Assembly (NCBI RefSeq): GCF_015594845.1
Contig: NZ_JADNRK010000019.1
Span: 1-39,303 of the forward strand
Direction of reading: 5' to 3'
From: Alkalibacter mobilis
GTDB taxonomy: Bacteria > Bacillota > Clostridia > Eubacteriales > Alkalibacteraceae
DNA: 39,303 nucleotides
Shown here: positions 17,362 to 26,167 of the stretch, piece after piece
How the letters are laid out: the number at the start of each line of letters is the position of its first letter
Position numbering within the stretch: position 1 is the stretch's first letter
The notes under the pieces: model-generated
The model's input: the letters and a program-made list of their open reading frames with translations, nothing else
What the model was told of the DNA's origin: nothing
The model's database searches: none
Made by a program: the position numbers and the translations under genes

Positions 17362-18297
17362 GTGCTTTGGCCGGATAATAAAGATTTTGCATTTACCATT
17401 ATTGACGATACAGATGCAGGGACTGTGGAGAACAGCAAGCCTGTCTACGATTTTTTATATGAAAAAGGGATCATAACTACCAAAACTGTCTGGGTGTTTC
17501 CGTCGAGGGATGAGTTTAAAGGAGAGAGCTTGTCGGATCATAATTACAGAGATTTTATTTCCGATCTATCCGACAAAGGATTTGAAATAGCTTCCCATGG
17601 ACCGGGTTCAGGAGATTTTACCAGTGAGGAAACGATCAACTCTTTTGAAAAAATCAAAGATTTGGTTGGTTATCATCCAAAAATCTTTATCAATCATGCG
17701 TTCAATAAAGGAAATATTTATTGGGCCGGAAGCAGATTCAGTAGTCCGATATCAAAGATTTTTTTAGCGGCAAAGACGATCAGGAGAGATAAAATTGCTG
17801 AATCCTACGGAGAAATAGTGGGCAGTCCGTATTTTTGGGGGGATTATGCAAAGAAGAATATCAAGTATATGCGAAATCATGTATTTACAGGCCTGGATAC
17901 CCTGAAATATGACAAGCATACACCATTCAAAGAGAAAAAAAAAGACATCTATTCAAATTACTGGTTCAGCTCCTCAGACGGTTACGATTGCCATACGTTC
18001 AACAGACTTTTAGATCCCAAAAATGTGGATAAATTGGTAGAAAATCACGGTTGTGCAATTGTATACACTCATTTTGGTTATGGGTTTGCAGACAAGGGCG
18101 CATTGAATGAAACATTCAAAGAGAGAATAGAGTACCTTTACCAAAAAAATGGATGGTTCGTACCTGCAGGTGAGTTGTTGGATTATTTGGAGGGCAATAA
18201 AGCAAAAGATGTTTACTTGAGTTCTCAACAAAAACTAAAGCTGGATCTCAAGTGGTTATTGCTGAGGATCATAAGAAAGATCTGTTGGAGGGTTTGA
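17362..18297 (+). CDS. polysaccharide deacetylase-like protein (atypical)
   Basis: 311 residues with a NodB-like layout but diverged motifs. FTIIDDTDAGT supplies the acidic pair. FEIASHGPGSGDFTSEET resembles the second motif, though the classical H-S/T-x-x-x-H metal pair is not cleanly visible; INHAFNKGNIYW follows. No signal peptide or membrane helix is seen, so it would act in the cytoplasm on a lipid-linked or nucleotide sugar. GTG start at 17362 is supported by GGGGGGA about 6 bases upstream. The next gene begins 1 base after the stop. It could be a deacetylase or a catalytically altered relative. Confidence 0.65.
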   Translation: MLWPDNKDFAFTIIDDTDAGTVENSKPVYDFLYEKGIITTKTVWVFPSRDEFKGESLSDHNYRDFISDLSDKGFEIASHGPGSGDFTSEETINSFEKIKDLVGYHPKIFINHAFNKGNIYWAGSRFSSPISKIFLAAKTIRRDKIAESYGEIVGSPYFWGDYAKKNIKYMRNHVFTGLDTLKYDKHTPFKEKKKDIYSNYWFSSSDGYDCHTFNRLLDPKNVDKLVENHGCAIVYTHFGYGFADKGALNETFKERIEYLYQKNGWFVPAGELLDYLEGNKAKDVYLSSQQKLKLDLKWLLLRIIRKICWRV

Positions 18298-18298
18298 C

Positions 18299-19348
18299 AT
18301 GTATGACTTTGAAAGAATCGATATAGAAAAGATAAACATTGAAGAATATTACAATTTTGATACTAAAAGTGTTTTTACTTCTGTCGAATGGTTGAGATTT
18401 CTTGAGGAAGACAATGACGGAGAGATAGTGGTACTTCGTATTACCGAAGATGGAAAACTGATAGGCTATTTTTCCGGTCTCATAATCAAGAAGTTTGGAA
18501 TAAAAATATTTGGAAGCCCCTTCAAAGGATGGAGCACAAGGTACATGTCCTACGATCTTTACGATAACACCTTGATCAAGGACCTTCTTGAGCCGACGGT
18601 TAAATACATTTTTAAGAGTACCGGATGTTTATATATTGAAATCGTTGATAAAAATTTAGGTCCTGAAGATATGGAATATATAAAATACGAGACTCAGCTG
18701 GTCACCACTTTGGAGATCCCGATCAACAAAAGTGATGAAGAGATACTTGCAGGTGTAAAGAGGAATTGTCGGCAGTTTATACATCAATTTGAAAATAGAG
18801 GTGCAACTGCAGAAATTTCGGAGCCCAATGATGAGTTTGCCAGAGAAATGTACAGTCAAATATGCGAAGTATTTGCCAAGCAAAATCTGGTTCCAACATT
18901 TTCATTAAAAAAAATTGAACTTATGTTAAAACATCTTGGAGAAACCGACATGGTAGTGTGCGTCACAGCCAGAAATCCGGAGGGGGTACCTATTGGATGT
19001 TATATCGGATGCGGTATGAACAAGAAGTGCTTCGGTTGGTGCATAGGAAGTCGGAAAGAGTATTTGTGGTATAGGCCAAACGAGTATCTCTTCTGGTACG
19101 GGCTCAGATACTGCAGGGGTCACGGTCGGGAAAGTTATGATTTTTCCGGTGTAGCCGAGTATAAGTACAAATGGAACCCCAATGAAGTGGCTTATCTGAG
19201 AATAATGGTAGGCAAATACCCTTTTTTGATAAGTTTGAGAAACACTGCGAAAAAAGGCTACTGGAAATTGCTGAAGGCGAAGGGGATCATAAGGAAAAAG
19301 TTTAAAGACAAAGATTGCGAGAATAGCGAGGTCCACAATGAGAGTTGA
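18299..19348 (+). CDS. FemAB/GNAT-type (Acetyltransf_6-like) transferase
   Basis: 349 residues resembling BioF2/FemAB-like double-GNAT proteins common in polysaccharide loci. The N-terminal part has SVEWLRFLEE and the motif around FGSPFKGWSTRYMSYD. The C-terminal GNAT part has GVPIGCYIGCGMNKKCFGWC, then YLWYRPNEYLFWYGLRYC and YDFSGVAEYKYKWNP near the end, followed by a positively charged tail. Members are thought to transfer acyl or aminoacyl groups to sugars. Its end overlaps the next gene by 11 bases. Substrate unknown. Confidence 0.75.
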   Translation: MYDFERIDIEKINIEEYYNFDTKSVFTSVEWLRFLEEDNDGEIVVLRITEDGKLIGYFSGLIIKKFGIKIFGSPFKGWSTRYMSYDLYDNTLIKDLLEPTVKYIFKSTGCLYIEIVDKNLGPEDMEYIKYETQLVTTLEIPINKSDEEILAGVKRNCRQFIHQFENRGATAEISEPNDEFAREMYSQICEVFAKQNLVPTFSLKKIELMLKHLGETDMVVCVTARNPEGVPIGCYIGCGMNKKCFGWCIGSRKEYLWYRPNEYLFWYGLRYCRGHGRESYDFSGVAEYKYKWNPNEVAYLRIMVGKYPFLISLRNTAKKGYWKLLKAKGIIRKKFKDKDCENSEVHNES

Positions 19349-20159
19349 AGTCTTGTGCGTTACCATGCATCAAAAGGGATTGGAAAAGTATAATAATATG
19401 AACATAAAGACCGATGCAGTATTTGCCAATCAGGCAGAAAGATACGATTATATGGAGCAGATCATTGATGGGAATTCCGTCAAGATGGTCACCACTCCCT
19501 ATCGAGGTGTGGGAAACAATAGAAATATGGGCATACTCCATTCCAGTGGGGATATTTTGATGTTTGCAGACGATGATATGGTTTATGCTGATGGGTATTC
19601 GGAAGGCGTGATAAAAGCCTTTAAGGAACATCCTGACTGCGACATGATGGTTTTCAGTTACATAACAGATTCGAAAAGAAAAGTAGCTGCCATTGAAAAA
19701 GTCAAGAGAGTTAGATTGTGGAATTTCATGCGTTATGGGACTGTAAGTTTTGTGATAAAGAGAGAAAGTCTGCTTAAATACAACTTGATTTTCACCCAGT
19801 TGTTTGGAGGTGGTTCAAGATATTGTGCAGGTGAAGACAACCTGTTCTTGCGGGATGCTCTAAAAAGAGGTCTTAAAGTCTACTCTCATCCATTTGTAAT
19901 AGCATATGTCAATAAGGATGACTCTACATGGTTCAAGGGGTATGATGAAAGATATTTCTTCGACAACGGTGCTTGGTTGGAGACAGCTTTTCCAATCTTG
20001 AAGCACCTGCTGGTCTGGTACTTCGTTTTCAAGTTTTCGAAAAGATCAAAGATTGGGAAAATCGAAATCTTAAAACTTCAATATGCAGGGATCAAGTCTT
20101 TTCACAAGGGGATAAGCTATCATGAATGGCACGATCAAATCACAAAAGGAGAAAAATAA
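19338..20159 (+). CDS. family 2-like glycosyltransferase
   Basis: 273 residues. A GT-A core is indicated by the PYRGVGNNRNMGI segment, followed by the metal-binding ILMFADDDMVY. GEDNLFLRDALKRG corresponds to the catalytic-base region of GT2 enzymes. A C-terminal amphipathic or membrane-associated stretch (LLVWYFVFKFSKRSKIGK) would hold it at the membrane. It overlaps the gene before by 11 bases and the polymerase after by 38 bases, so translation of all three is probably linked. Confidence 0.85.
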   Translation: MRVEVLCVTMHQKGLEKYNNMNIKTDAVFANQAERYDYMEQIIDGNSVKMVTTPYRGVGNNRNMGILHSSGDILMFADDDMVYADGYSEGVIKAFKEHPDCDMMVFSYITDSKRKVAAIEKVKRVRLWNFMRYGTVSFVIKRESLLKYNLIFTQLFGGGSRYCAGEDNLFLRDALKRGLKVYSHPFVIAYVNKDDSTWFKGYDERYFFDNGAWLETAFPILKHLLVWYFVFKFSKRSKIGKIEILKLQYAGIKSFHKGISYHEWHDQITKGEK

Positions 20160-21528
20160 AATAATTCTATTTGGTTCATTGATCAACATAACATTGTTGT
20201 CGATAGGACATGCCTGGGGCAGCACAGCTTTGGTATTAGGCTCCATAGGTCTATTCTTGATAATAGTTCTCGCTTCGCCCGGAGAATATTTTCTTCCGCT
20301 GATGATATTTTATCTCCCATGGTCATCTCTTTTAAGAACCTATCCTGGAAGCAGCTCTTTTCATTCCATCGTACTGCTGATATTTTTGGTTGTTATGATT
20401 GTAAAATGGCTGAAAAACAATGGAGATCTAAGAAAGTCTTACTTGGCATTATCAATAATGTTCATAACGTTTACCTTGGGGGTAAAATTTTTTAACAGGC
20501 TATCCATCAATCCCCAGTATATATTCTTTATATCCATGATATTATTCGTTCCCATTTATTTGGAGGAATACAAGTGGAAACTGAAGTTTGATACGGGAAT
20601 TTTGTTTTTGACCATGGGAAACATTTCTGCATGCATAGCTTCGACTGTGTTTATCGACAATCCGGGGATACACCAGTTTATGGATTTGAATCAAGAGATG
20701 ATAGTTGGCCTGAGATACAGTGCTTTTTACAGCGATCCAAATTATTTTTCAGCTCAGATGCTTGTAGCAATTACAGGATTGTTGATAATCGCCACCAAAA
20801 CAAAAAGAAAGAGAACAGTGTTGGGATCAATCATACTCATTGGTGTCTTGTTGTACTTTGCCATGCAGGCCGTTTCAAAAGCTTTTCTGATTAGTGGAAC
20901 GCTGGTGTTTTCTCTATGGATAATAAATCTTTTGCTTGGGAAAAGACCTTTCCTGTATAAATTCTATATAATTTTGGTTATCGGCACAGTAGCATTTATA
21001 ATCCTGAAAAACAATATTTTTGAGGAACAGATCAATTACTATTTGTTGAGATTTGGAAAAGCCAATGATGCAGTATCGCTCACTACAGGAAGATTGGTTT
21101 TATGGCAGGTCTATTTAGGGTATCTTTTGGAAAATATTGATAAACTGGCTTTTGGGATCGGGTTGTCCCAGGATCAACTGCAGATCCAACTAAATACTAA
21201 TAATGCCCACATGACTGTGATTCAAATCCTTTATCAAGTTGGCGTTTTTGGCTTCGCCTTACTGTTGATGTGGTGGAAAAGCCTGTTTAACGGATTTATG
21301 GAAAAATCACATGTTGGGTTTACTGATTGGGGCAATATGGTTATTATGACCACAGCCATAATAATGCCATGGTTTGGACTGGATGTACTTTATTTTAGGG
21401 AATTTTTTTACTTCCCCTTGCTGCTTCTATTGTTGAAAGGATATCTGTGGGAAAATTCTCGGGATGCAGGTGATAGTGCTTATGAAAGCTTTGAATGGAT
21501 TGGAAAAGGTCAGAAAAATCAAGCGTAA
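20122..21528 (+). CDS. O-antigen polymerase/ligase-like membrane protein (Wzy)
   Basis: 468 residues, with about ten to twelve hydrophobic helices and a large loop around 180-200 (RYSAFYSDPNYFSAQMLVA, an RxSA..S-DPN pattern seen in Wzy/WaaL-like proteins). A second loop has TTGRLVLWQVYLGYL followed by a GIGLSQDQLQ stretch and NNAHMTVIQILYQVG, also typical. It should polymerise repeat units on the outer face of the membrane. AAGGGG precedes ATG 20122, inside the end of the previous gene. Sequence identity within this family is always low, so the call rests on topology, motifs and context. Confidence 0.85.
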   Translation: MNGTIKSQKEKNKIILFGSLINITLLSIGHAWGSTALVLGSIGLFLIIVLASPGEYFLPLMIFYLPWSSLLRTYPGSSSFHSIVLLIFLVVMIVKWLKNNGDLRKSYLALSIMFITFTLGVKFFNRLSINPQYIFFISMILFVPIYLEEYKWKLKFDTGILFLTMGNISACIASTVFIDNPGIHQFMDLNQEMIVGLRYSAFYSDPNYFSAQMLVAITGLLIIATKTKRKRTVLGSIILIGVLLYFAMQAVSKAFLISGTLVFSLWIINLLLGKRPFLYKFYIILVIGTVAFIILKNNIFEEQINYYLLRFGKANDAVSLTTGRLVLWQVYLGYLLENIDKLAFGIGLSQDQLQIQLNTNNAHMTVIQILYQVGVFGFALLLMWWKSLFNGFMEKSHVGFTDWGNMVIMTTAIIMPWFGLDVLYFREFFYFPLLLLLLKGYLWENSRDAGDSAYESFEWIGKGQKNQA

Positions 21529-22636
21529 TATTGTAAGAAACAATACAAACAGGCACGGATGGGAAACTTCCAGAAAACTGGTTGTAATAGAATCGGACGA
21601 TTGGGGAAGTATAAGGATGCCATCCAAGGAAATTCTAATGGAATTGACTTCGTTGGGGGATAACGCATCTGATGATCCTTTCTATAGATATGATTGTCTT
21701 GAAAGCGAAAGAGATTTATCGCTTTTAATGGATCTGATGTCAGAGTTTAAGGACATTAAAGGGAGAACGCCAGTTTTAACGATGAACTACGCCATGGCGA
21801 ATCCTGATTTTGAAAGGATAAAAGATTCCGATTACAATGAATATCATTTTGAACCATTCACACGTACATATCAAAGGTATCCGGAGCATAAGAAGTCTTT
21901 TGAAATCTTAAAAAACGGAATTGACGGAGGTGTATTTTACCCTCAGCTTCATTGTCGAGAACATCTTAATGTAAATCGCTGGATGAGAGATCTATCCGCA
22001 GGTAAAGATGATGTTAAATTGGCATTTAAATACAATATGATCTCTGTAGGCCGGTCGACAACACAAGACAACGAGTACGCTTACATGGATTCATTCAATT
22101 ACGATTCTAAAGATGAACTTATACGGCTGGACGAAATCGTAAGAGAAGGGGCAGAGCTTTTTTACAGAACTTTCGGATATGTATCAGAGTCATTCATAGC
22201 TTCATGTTATATATGGGATGAAAATTTGGAAGAGGTCATGTCCAAGCTGGACATAAGGTATCTCCAGGGAGGACGTTTTCAATTAAAACCTGGTATGGCG
22301 AAAGGAAGTACAAAACTGGAAAAAATTGATCATTATATAGGAGAAAAAAACCAATTCGGTCAACATTACCTGATAAGAAATTGCAAATTTGAACCATCAT
22401 GGAGAGAAGATCACGACTGGGTCGAAAATTGTCTCTTAGATATGGAAAGTGCTTTCAAGTGGAACAAACCAGCAACAATCAGTACTCACAGGCTAAACTA
22501 TATGGGATTCATAAATGAAAATAACCGGGATAAAAATTTAGAGCTTTTCCATAAACTTATTTCCCGGGCAATAAAAAAATGGCCGGATATTGAATTTCTC
22601 AGTTCTGTAGAATTGGGAGAACTATTGAGAGGGTGA
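21482..22636 (+). CDS. polysaccharide deacetylase-related TIM-barrel protein
   Basis: About 384 residues. It resembles a family found in surface glycan loci and often labelled polysaccharide (de)acetylase. Motifs seen: VIESDDWGSIRMPS (acidic pair), FYPQLHCREHLNVNRWM (an H-x2-E-H arrangement), and STHRLNYMG near the end. No export signal is visible. I start at ATG 21482 because AGGTGAT lies 8 bases upstream; an ATG at 21464 lacks a good site. Either start overlaps the polymerase gene. Its true reaction is unproven. Confidence 0.7.
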   Translation: MKALNGLEKVRKIKRNIVRNNTNRHGWETSRKLVVIESDDWGSIRMPSKEILMELTSLGDNASDDPFYRYDCLESERDLSLLMDLMSEFKDIKGRTPVLTMNYAMANPDFERIKDSDYNEYHFEPFTRTYQRYPEHKKSFEILKNGIDGGVFYPQLHCREHLNVNRWMRDLSAGKDDVKLAFKYNMISVGRSTTQDNEYAYMDSFNYDSKDELIRLDEIVREGAELFYRTFGYVSESFIASCYIWDENLEEVMSKLDIRYLQGGRFQLKPGMAKGSTKLEKIDHYIGEKNQFGQHYLIRNCKFEPSWREDHDWVENCLLDMESAFKWNKPATISTHRLNYMGFINENNRDKNLELFHKLISRAIKKWPDIEFLSSVELGELLRG

Positions 22637-22641
22637 AAGTG

Positions 22642-23064
22642 ATGGATCAAAAGAAATATGAAATTGGGTATACAACTGGAGTCTTCGATTTGTTTCACAT
22701 TGGGCATTTAAATCTGATACGAAGAGCGAAAGAATTATGTGACTACTTGATCGTTGGAGTAAATACTGATGAATTAGTACGGGATTACAAAGGGAAAACT
22801 CCAATAATTTCTTTTGAACAACGTTTGGAAATAGTTGCTTCCATCAGGTATGTGGATGAAGCCATAGCTCAAACTGACTTGGACAAACTTAAAGCTTGGG
22901 AGGTTCTAAGATTCAACGCACTATTTCAGGGTGATGACTGGATGGGGCATCCGCGTTATATTAAAACAGAGGCGGATTTAAAAACAGTCAATGCAGACAT
23001 GATATTCCTTCCTTATACAAAAGAGATTTCGACAACTTCATTGATAGAAAAGATCAGAAAATGA
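22642..23064 (+). CDS. CTP:phospho-alcohol cytidylyltransferase (copy 2)
   Basis: About 140 residues, clearly paralogous to the enzyme at 12904: TTGVFDLFHIGHLN with the HxGH motif, LIVGVNTDELV, YVDEAIAQTDLDKLKAWE, FQGDDWMG and YTKEISTT. The last motif again has Tyr where TagD has Arg. It differs from copy 1 in the middle, so the two may use different phospho-alcohols. ATG 22642 is used (GAGAGGGTGAAAG upstream); an in-frame GTG at 22633 is possible. It is followed by a LicD gene 45 bases later, a paired donor-maker and donor-user. Confidence 0.9.
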   Translation: MDQKKYEIGYTTGVFDLFHIGHLNLIRRAKELCDYLIVGVNTDELVRDYKGKTPIISFEQRLEIVASIRYVDEAIAQTDLDKLKAWEVLRFNALFQGDDWMGHPRYIKTEADLKTVNADMIFLPYTKEISTTSLIEKIRK

Positions 23065-23109
23065 GCTTGAACAGACATCCAAAATCCTTTGATGAGAGAA
23101 GATGATCAC

Positions 23110-23919
23110 ATGGAAAAAATCGATATAAAAACGTTACAACGCATGCAGATTGAAACACTAAAAGAGGTAGATAGGATTTGCGGAAAAAATTCCATAACAT
23201 ACTACTTTATCGGAGGGTCTCTTATTGGAGCAGTCAGGCATAAGGGCTTTATCCCTTGGGATGACGATATAGACATCGCCATGATGAGACCGGATTACGA
23301 AAAATTTACAGAAATATGTAAAGAAGAGTTGAGTGAGAAATATTTTTTGCAGACATATGAAACAGATCGATTTTTTTACCAATCCATGGCACGGATCTGC
23401 ATTTTAGGAACCTTTATCGATGAAAAATATTCTGAGCATCTCAAGTTCAATAAAAGCGTATATTTTGATATATTCCCTTTGGACAAGATACCTGAAGATA
23501 AGGAAGAACAAAAAAAACATGCGAATGCTATAAGAAGGATAGACAAACTTATATTCTTAAAATCGTGTTACATATACGATAGAGGATTTTTAAATTACAA
23601 ATTGATAGGGAAAAAAATCGTGCAAAAAATATTAAATCCAATCTCATTTCCATTTCTTATGGATAAAAGAGAGAAAATAATCAGGCAATTCGAGGACTCA
23701 AACAGTGAATTGGTTTGCAGTACTGCAAGTAGATACAGTTATGAGAAGCAGATACATGAAGCATCCAGATTCGGGAAACCGTATTATATGGATTTTGAAG
23801 GAGAAAAGTATCCCGCTCCTGCTGATTGGGAAGGGTACTTGAAACAATTGTACGGTGACTACATGAAGTTGCCGCCTGAAGAAAAAAGAAAGCCTGAACA
23901 CGACGCATACTTCCTGTAA
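23110..23919 (+). CDS. LicD-family phosphotransferase (copy 2)
   Basis: About 269 residues. The core is YYFIGGSLIGAVRHKGFIPW then DDDIDIAMMRPDYEKF, and the C-terminal block is LYGDYMKLPPEEKRKPEHDA, both standard for LicD. It should transfer a phospho-alcohol from the CDP carrier made by the gene just upstream to a sugar of the polymer. ATG 23110 follows GAGAAGATG; an ATG at 23092 and a TTG at 23089 are in frame but less well placed. It differs enough from copy 1 to suggest a different acceptor or donor. Confidence 0.92.
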   Translation: MEKIDIKTLQRMQIETLKEVDRICGKNSITYYFIGGSLIGAVRHKGFIPWDDDIDIAMMRPDYEKFTEICKEELSEKYFLQTYETDRFFYQSMARICILGTFIDEKYSEHLKFNKSVYFDIFPLDKIPEDKEEQKKHANAIRRIDKLIFLKSCYIYDRGFLNYKLIGKKIVQKILNPISFPFLMDKREKIIRQFEDSNSELVCSTASRYSYEKQIHEASRFGKPYYMDFEGEKYPAPADWEGYLKQLYGDYMKLPPEEKRKPEHDAYFL

Positions 23920-23932
23920 AGGGGCAATCAAA

Positions 23933-25447
23933 TTGAGAACTAAAAGATTTTTATATAATTCAGCTTCATTTGCATTGCTTCAAGCGGCTACCATTGCCGG
24001 TGGGCTTGTTTTGACAAGAATGTACCTCACGACCTATGGTTCTGAAATCAACGGATTGGTATCCTCCGTAGTGCAATTTGTATCATATTTCAGTTATGTT
24101 GAAGCCGGACTGGGCACTGCGCTCATATACGCTCTTTACAAACCGCTGGCTAACAATGATCAAAGTGAGATAGACGGGATAGTAACATTGGCTAAAGATT
24201 CATACATAAAAGCCAGTGCCATATACTTTGCCTTGGTCATTGGATTGTCCGCAATATACCCTTTTATCGTAAAGAATGAAACAACAGGGACCTTGACAAT
24301 ATTTTTGCTGGTTTTGGTTATAGGAACTTTCGGAGCTTTGGAATTTTTTACAATGGCTAAATACAGGGTCCTTATTATTGCTGACCAAAAGGAATACGTA
24401 ATATCCATAGTTTTGCTGTTGGCATATATAGTAAATTTTGCCATTACAGCATTCATGATTTCTCTAAATGCAAACATCGTGTTGGTAAGAACCGTTCCAT
24501 TGGTTTCTTTTTTGTTGCGGGTGATGCTGTTATCAAGCTATGTAAAAAAATACTACCCGTATATAACATATAAAGAACCTGCAGAGGAAAAATATCTTAA
24601 ACGCAGATGGGATGCCTTGATAATGAAGCTCAGTGTAAGTATCAACACATCTGCACCCATCGTGATAATTTCCGTTTTCTCATCATTGAAAATGGCCAGC
24701 GTATATTCCATATACAATATGGTCTTTTCCGGGTTGATTGCCATAACTTCCATTTTTACAGCAGGAGTTTCAGCCTTGTTTGGAAATATAGTTGCGAATA
24801 ATGAAACCGAAAAACTAAAAGAAGTACAGGACCAATTTGAATTCTTCATATTTGGGATCACTGCAGTTTTATACGCATGCGCGCTCATTTTGATAAACCC
24901 ATTTATAAGCATTTATACAAAAGGTGTTACAGATATTGAATATAGTAATAATTTGTATGGTTATCTGTTCGTTGTTTGGGGAATATTATTCAATATAAGG
25001 ATACCGTATACGGCATTGATCAATTCTTCGGGTTTATACAGAGAAACCAGAAATGTGAATATAATTCAAGTATTTGTGCTGATATCCATGGGAATTATAG
25101 CAATTCAGTTCTTTGAAATGACAGGGGTTCTTGCTGCTATGGTGATATCAGTGTTGTACTGGGTCATAGGACTCATAATGGCGGTAAAGAAGTCAATACC
25201 AACTGTGAAACCAGTGACGACATTATTAAGGACAGTCAGGATGTTCATAATAGTGGCGATTTCATATTTGCCGTTTAGGACGATAATCAACATGAACATC
25301 AAGAATTACGAGCAATGGGTAAAATGGGCCATGGGAGTATTTATTTGGGCTTTGATTGTTGGGGTATTGTTCAACTTTTTTTTCGACAGAAAAGCATTTT
25401 TGGCTACTGTTACCAGATTGAAATCAGTGATGCCTGGAAAGAAATAG
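23933..25447 (+). CDS. oligosaccharide flippase (Wzx/MATE-like)
   Basis: 504 residues with about fourteen membrane helices, spread along the full length, as in Wzx proteins. The N-terminus (RFLYNSASFALLQAATIAGG, then LVLTRMYLTTYG) is the typical first-helix region. It would flip lipid-linked repeat units to the outer face for the polymerase at 20122. The start is TTG 23933, with AAAGGGG 8 bases upstream, and it follows licD copy 2 by 13 bases. Confidence 0.9.
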   Translation: MRTKRFLYNSASFALLQAATIAGGLVLTRMYLTTYGSEINGLVSSVVQFVSYFSYVEAGLGTALIYALYKPLANNDQSEIDGIVTLAKDSYIKASAIYFALVIGLSAIYPFIVKNETTGTLTIFLLVLVIGTFGALEFFTMAKYRVLIIADQKEYVISIVLLLAYIVNFAITAFMISLNANIVLVRTVPLVSFLLRVMLLSSYVKKYYPYITYKEPAEEKYLKRRWDALIMKLSVSINTSAPIVIISVFSSLKMASVYSIYNMVFSGLIAITSIFTAGVSALFGNIVANNETEKLKEVQDQFEFFIFGITAVLYACALILINPFISIYTKGVTDIEYSNNLYGYLFVVWGILFNIRIPYTALINSSGLYRETRNVNIIQVFVLISMGIIAIQFFEMTGVLAAMVISVLYWVIGLIMAVKKSIPTVKPVTTLLRTVRMFIIVAISYLPFRTIINMNIKNYEQWVKWAMGVFIWALIVGVLFNFFFDRKAFLATVTRLKSVMPGKK

Positions 25448-25477
25448 ACTTGTTTTATAAGACGGGAGATGATCTTA

Positions 25478-26167
25478 GTGAACTTAAGGCGAATGGCAGG
25501 AGCAGTTTTAAGAAAATGGTGGATGATCATATCGATGACACTAGTCGGAGGACTGGCGGGGATGGCAATGACGTATTTTTCTCCACCGGTATACGACGCT
25601 GAAGTCACTCTCTATTCCATGGATCTGAGCAAACTCCAGGAAGAAGGGGCTCAGTTGGAATATTATGATATTGAGCTCAGCAGAGAAGTTTTAGAGCAGT
25701 TTAGTAATGTAATATACAGTCGCAGGGTAATTTCGGTAGTTCAAGAACAACTCTCAGTATACGATTTGTCTGAAGAAGAGATTTTATCGATGGTCGATAT
25801 AGAAAGCAGCATAGATGCAAATATATTTTATATCACGGCAAGGAGCGGTGATCCTGTCATATCTGCCAATGTGGCAAATGCCATGGCTGAGCAATTTGCT
25901 GTTACAATACATGAACTCCTGAACACCGATAATGTAGGCATACTGGATGAGGCTGCCGTACCTGAAAAGCCTGAACCGAAAAATACGACAGCAATGGCTT
26001 TTCTTGGAATTGTAGCCGGGTTTGCCTTTGGGTTCAGTGCAGTCTATCTTTTAGAATATTTTAATCCTAAAGTGTACTCAAAAGAAGATTTGAGCGAAGG
26101 ATTCGGCTTAAGGATTTTAGGAACGATACCTAAATACGCAACCGATGAAGGTGAGGACAAGGCATGA
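25478..26167 (+). CDS. Wzz/CapA-type chain-length regulator
   Basis: About 229 residues. Two membrane helices frame an external domain: the first at about 11-33 (KWWMIISMTLVGGLAGM) and the second at about 175-200, preceded by the proline-rich segment VPEKPEPKNTTAMAFLG that marks Wzz proteins. Such proteins set polymer length and activate a partner BY-kinase. I prefer GTG 25478, since GGGAG touches the ATG at 25469 and cannot serve it. The stop overlaps the start of the kinase gene by 4 bases, giving the classical adaptor plus ATPase pair. Confidence 0.9.
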   Translation: MNLRRMAGAVLRKWWMIISMTLVGGLAGMAMTYFSPPVYDAEVTLYSMDLSKLQEEGAQLEYYDIELSREVLEQFSNVIYSRRVISVVQEQLSVYDLSEEEILSMVDIESSIDANIFYITARSGDPVISANVANAMAEQFAVTIHELLNTDNVGILDEAAVPEKPEPKNTTAMAFLGIVAGFAFGFSAVYLLEYFNPKVYSKEDLSEGFGLRILGTIPKYATDEGEDKA

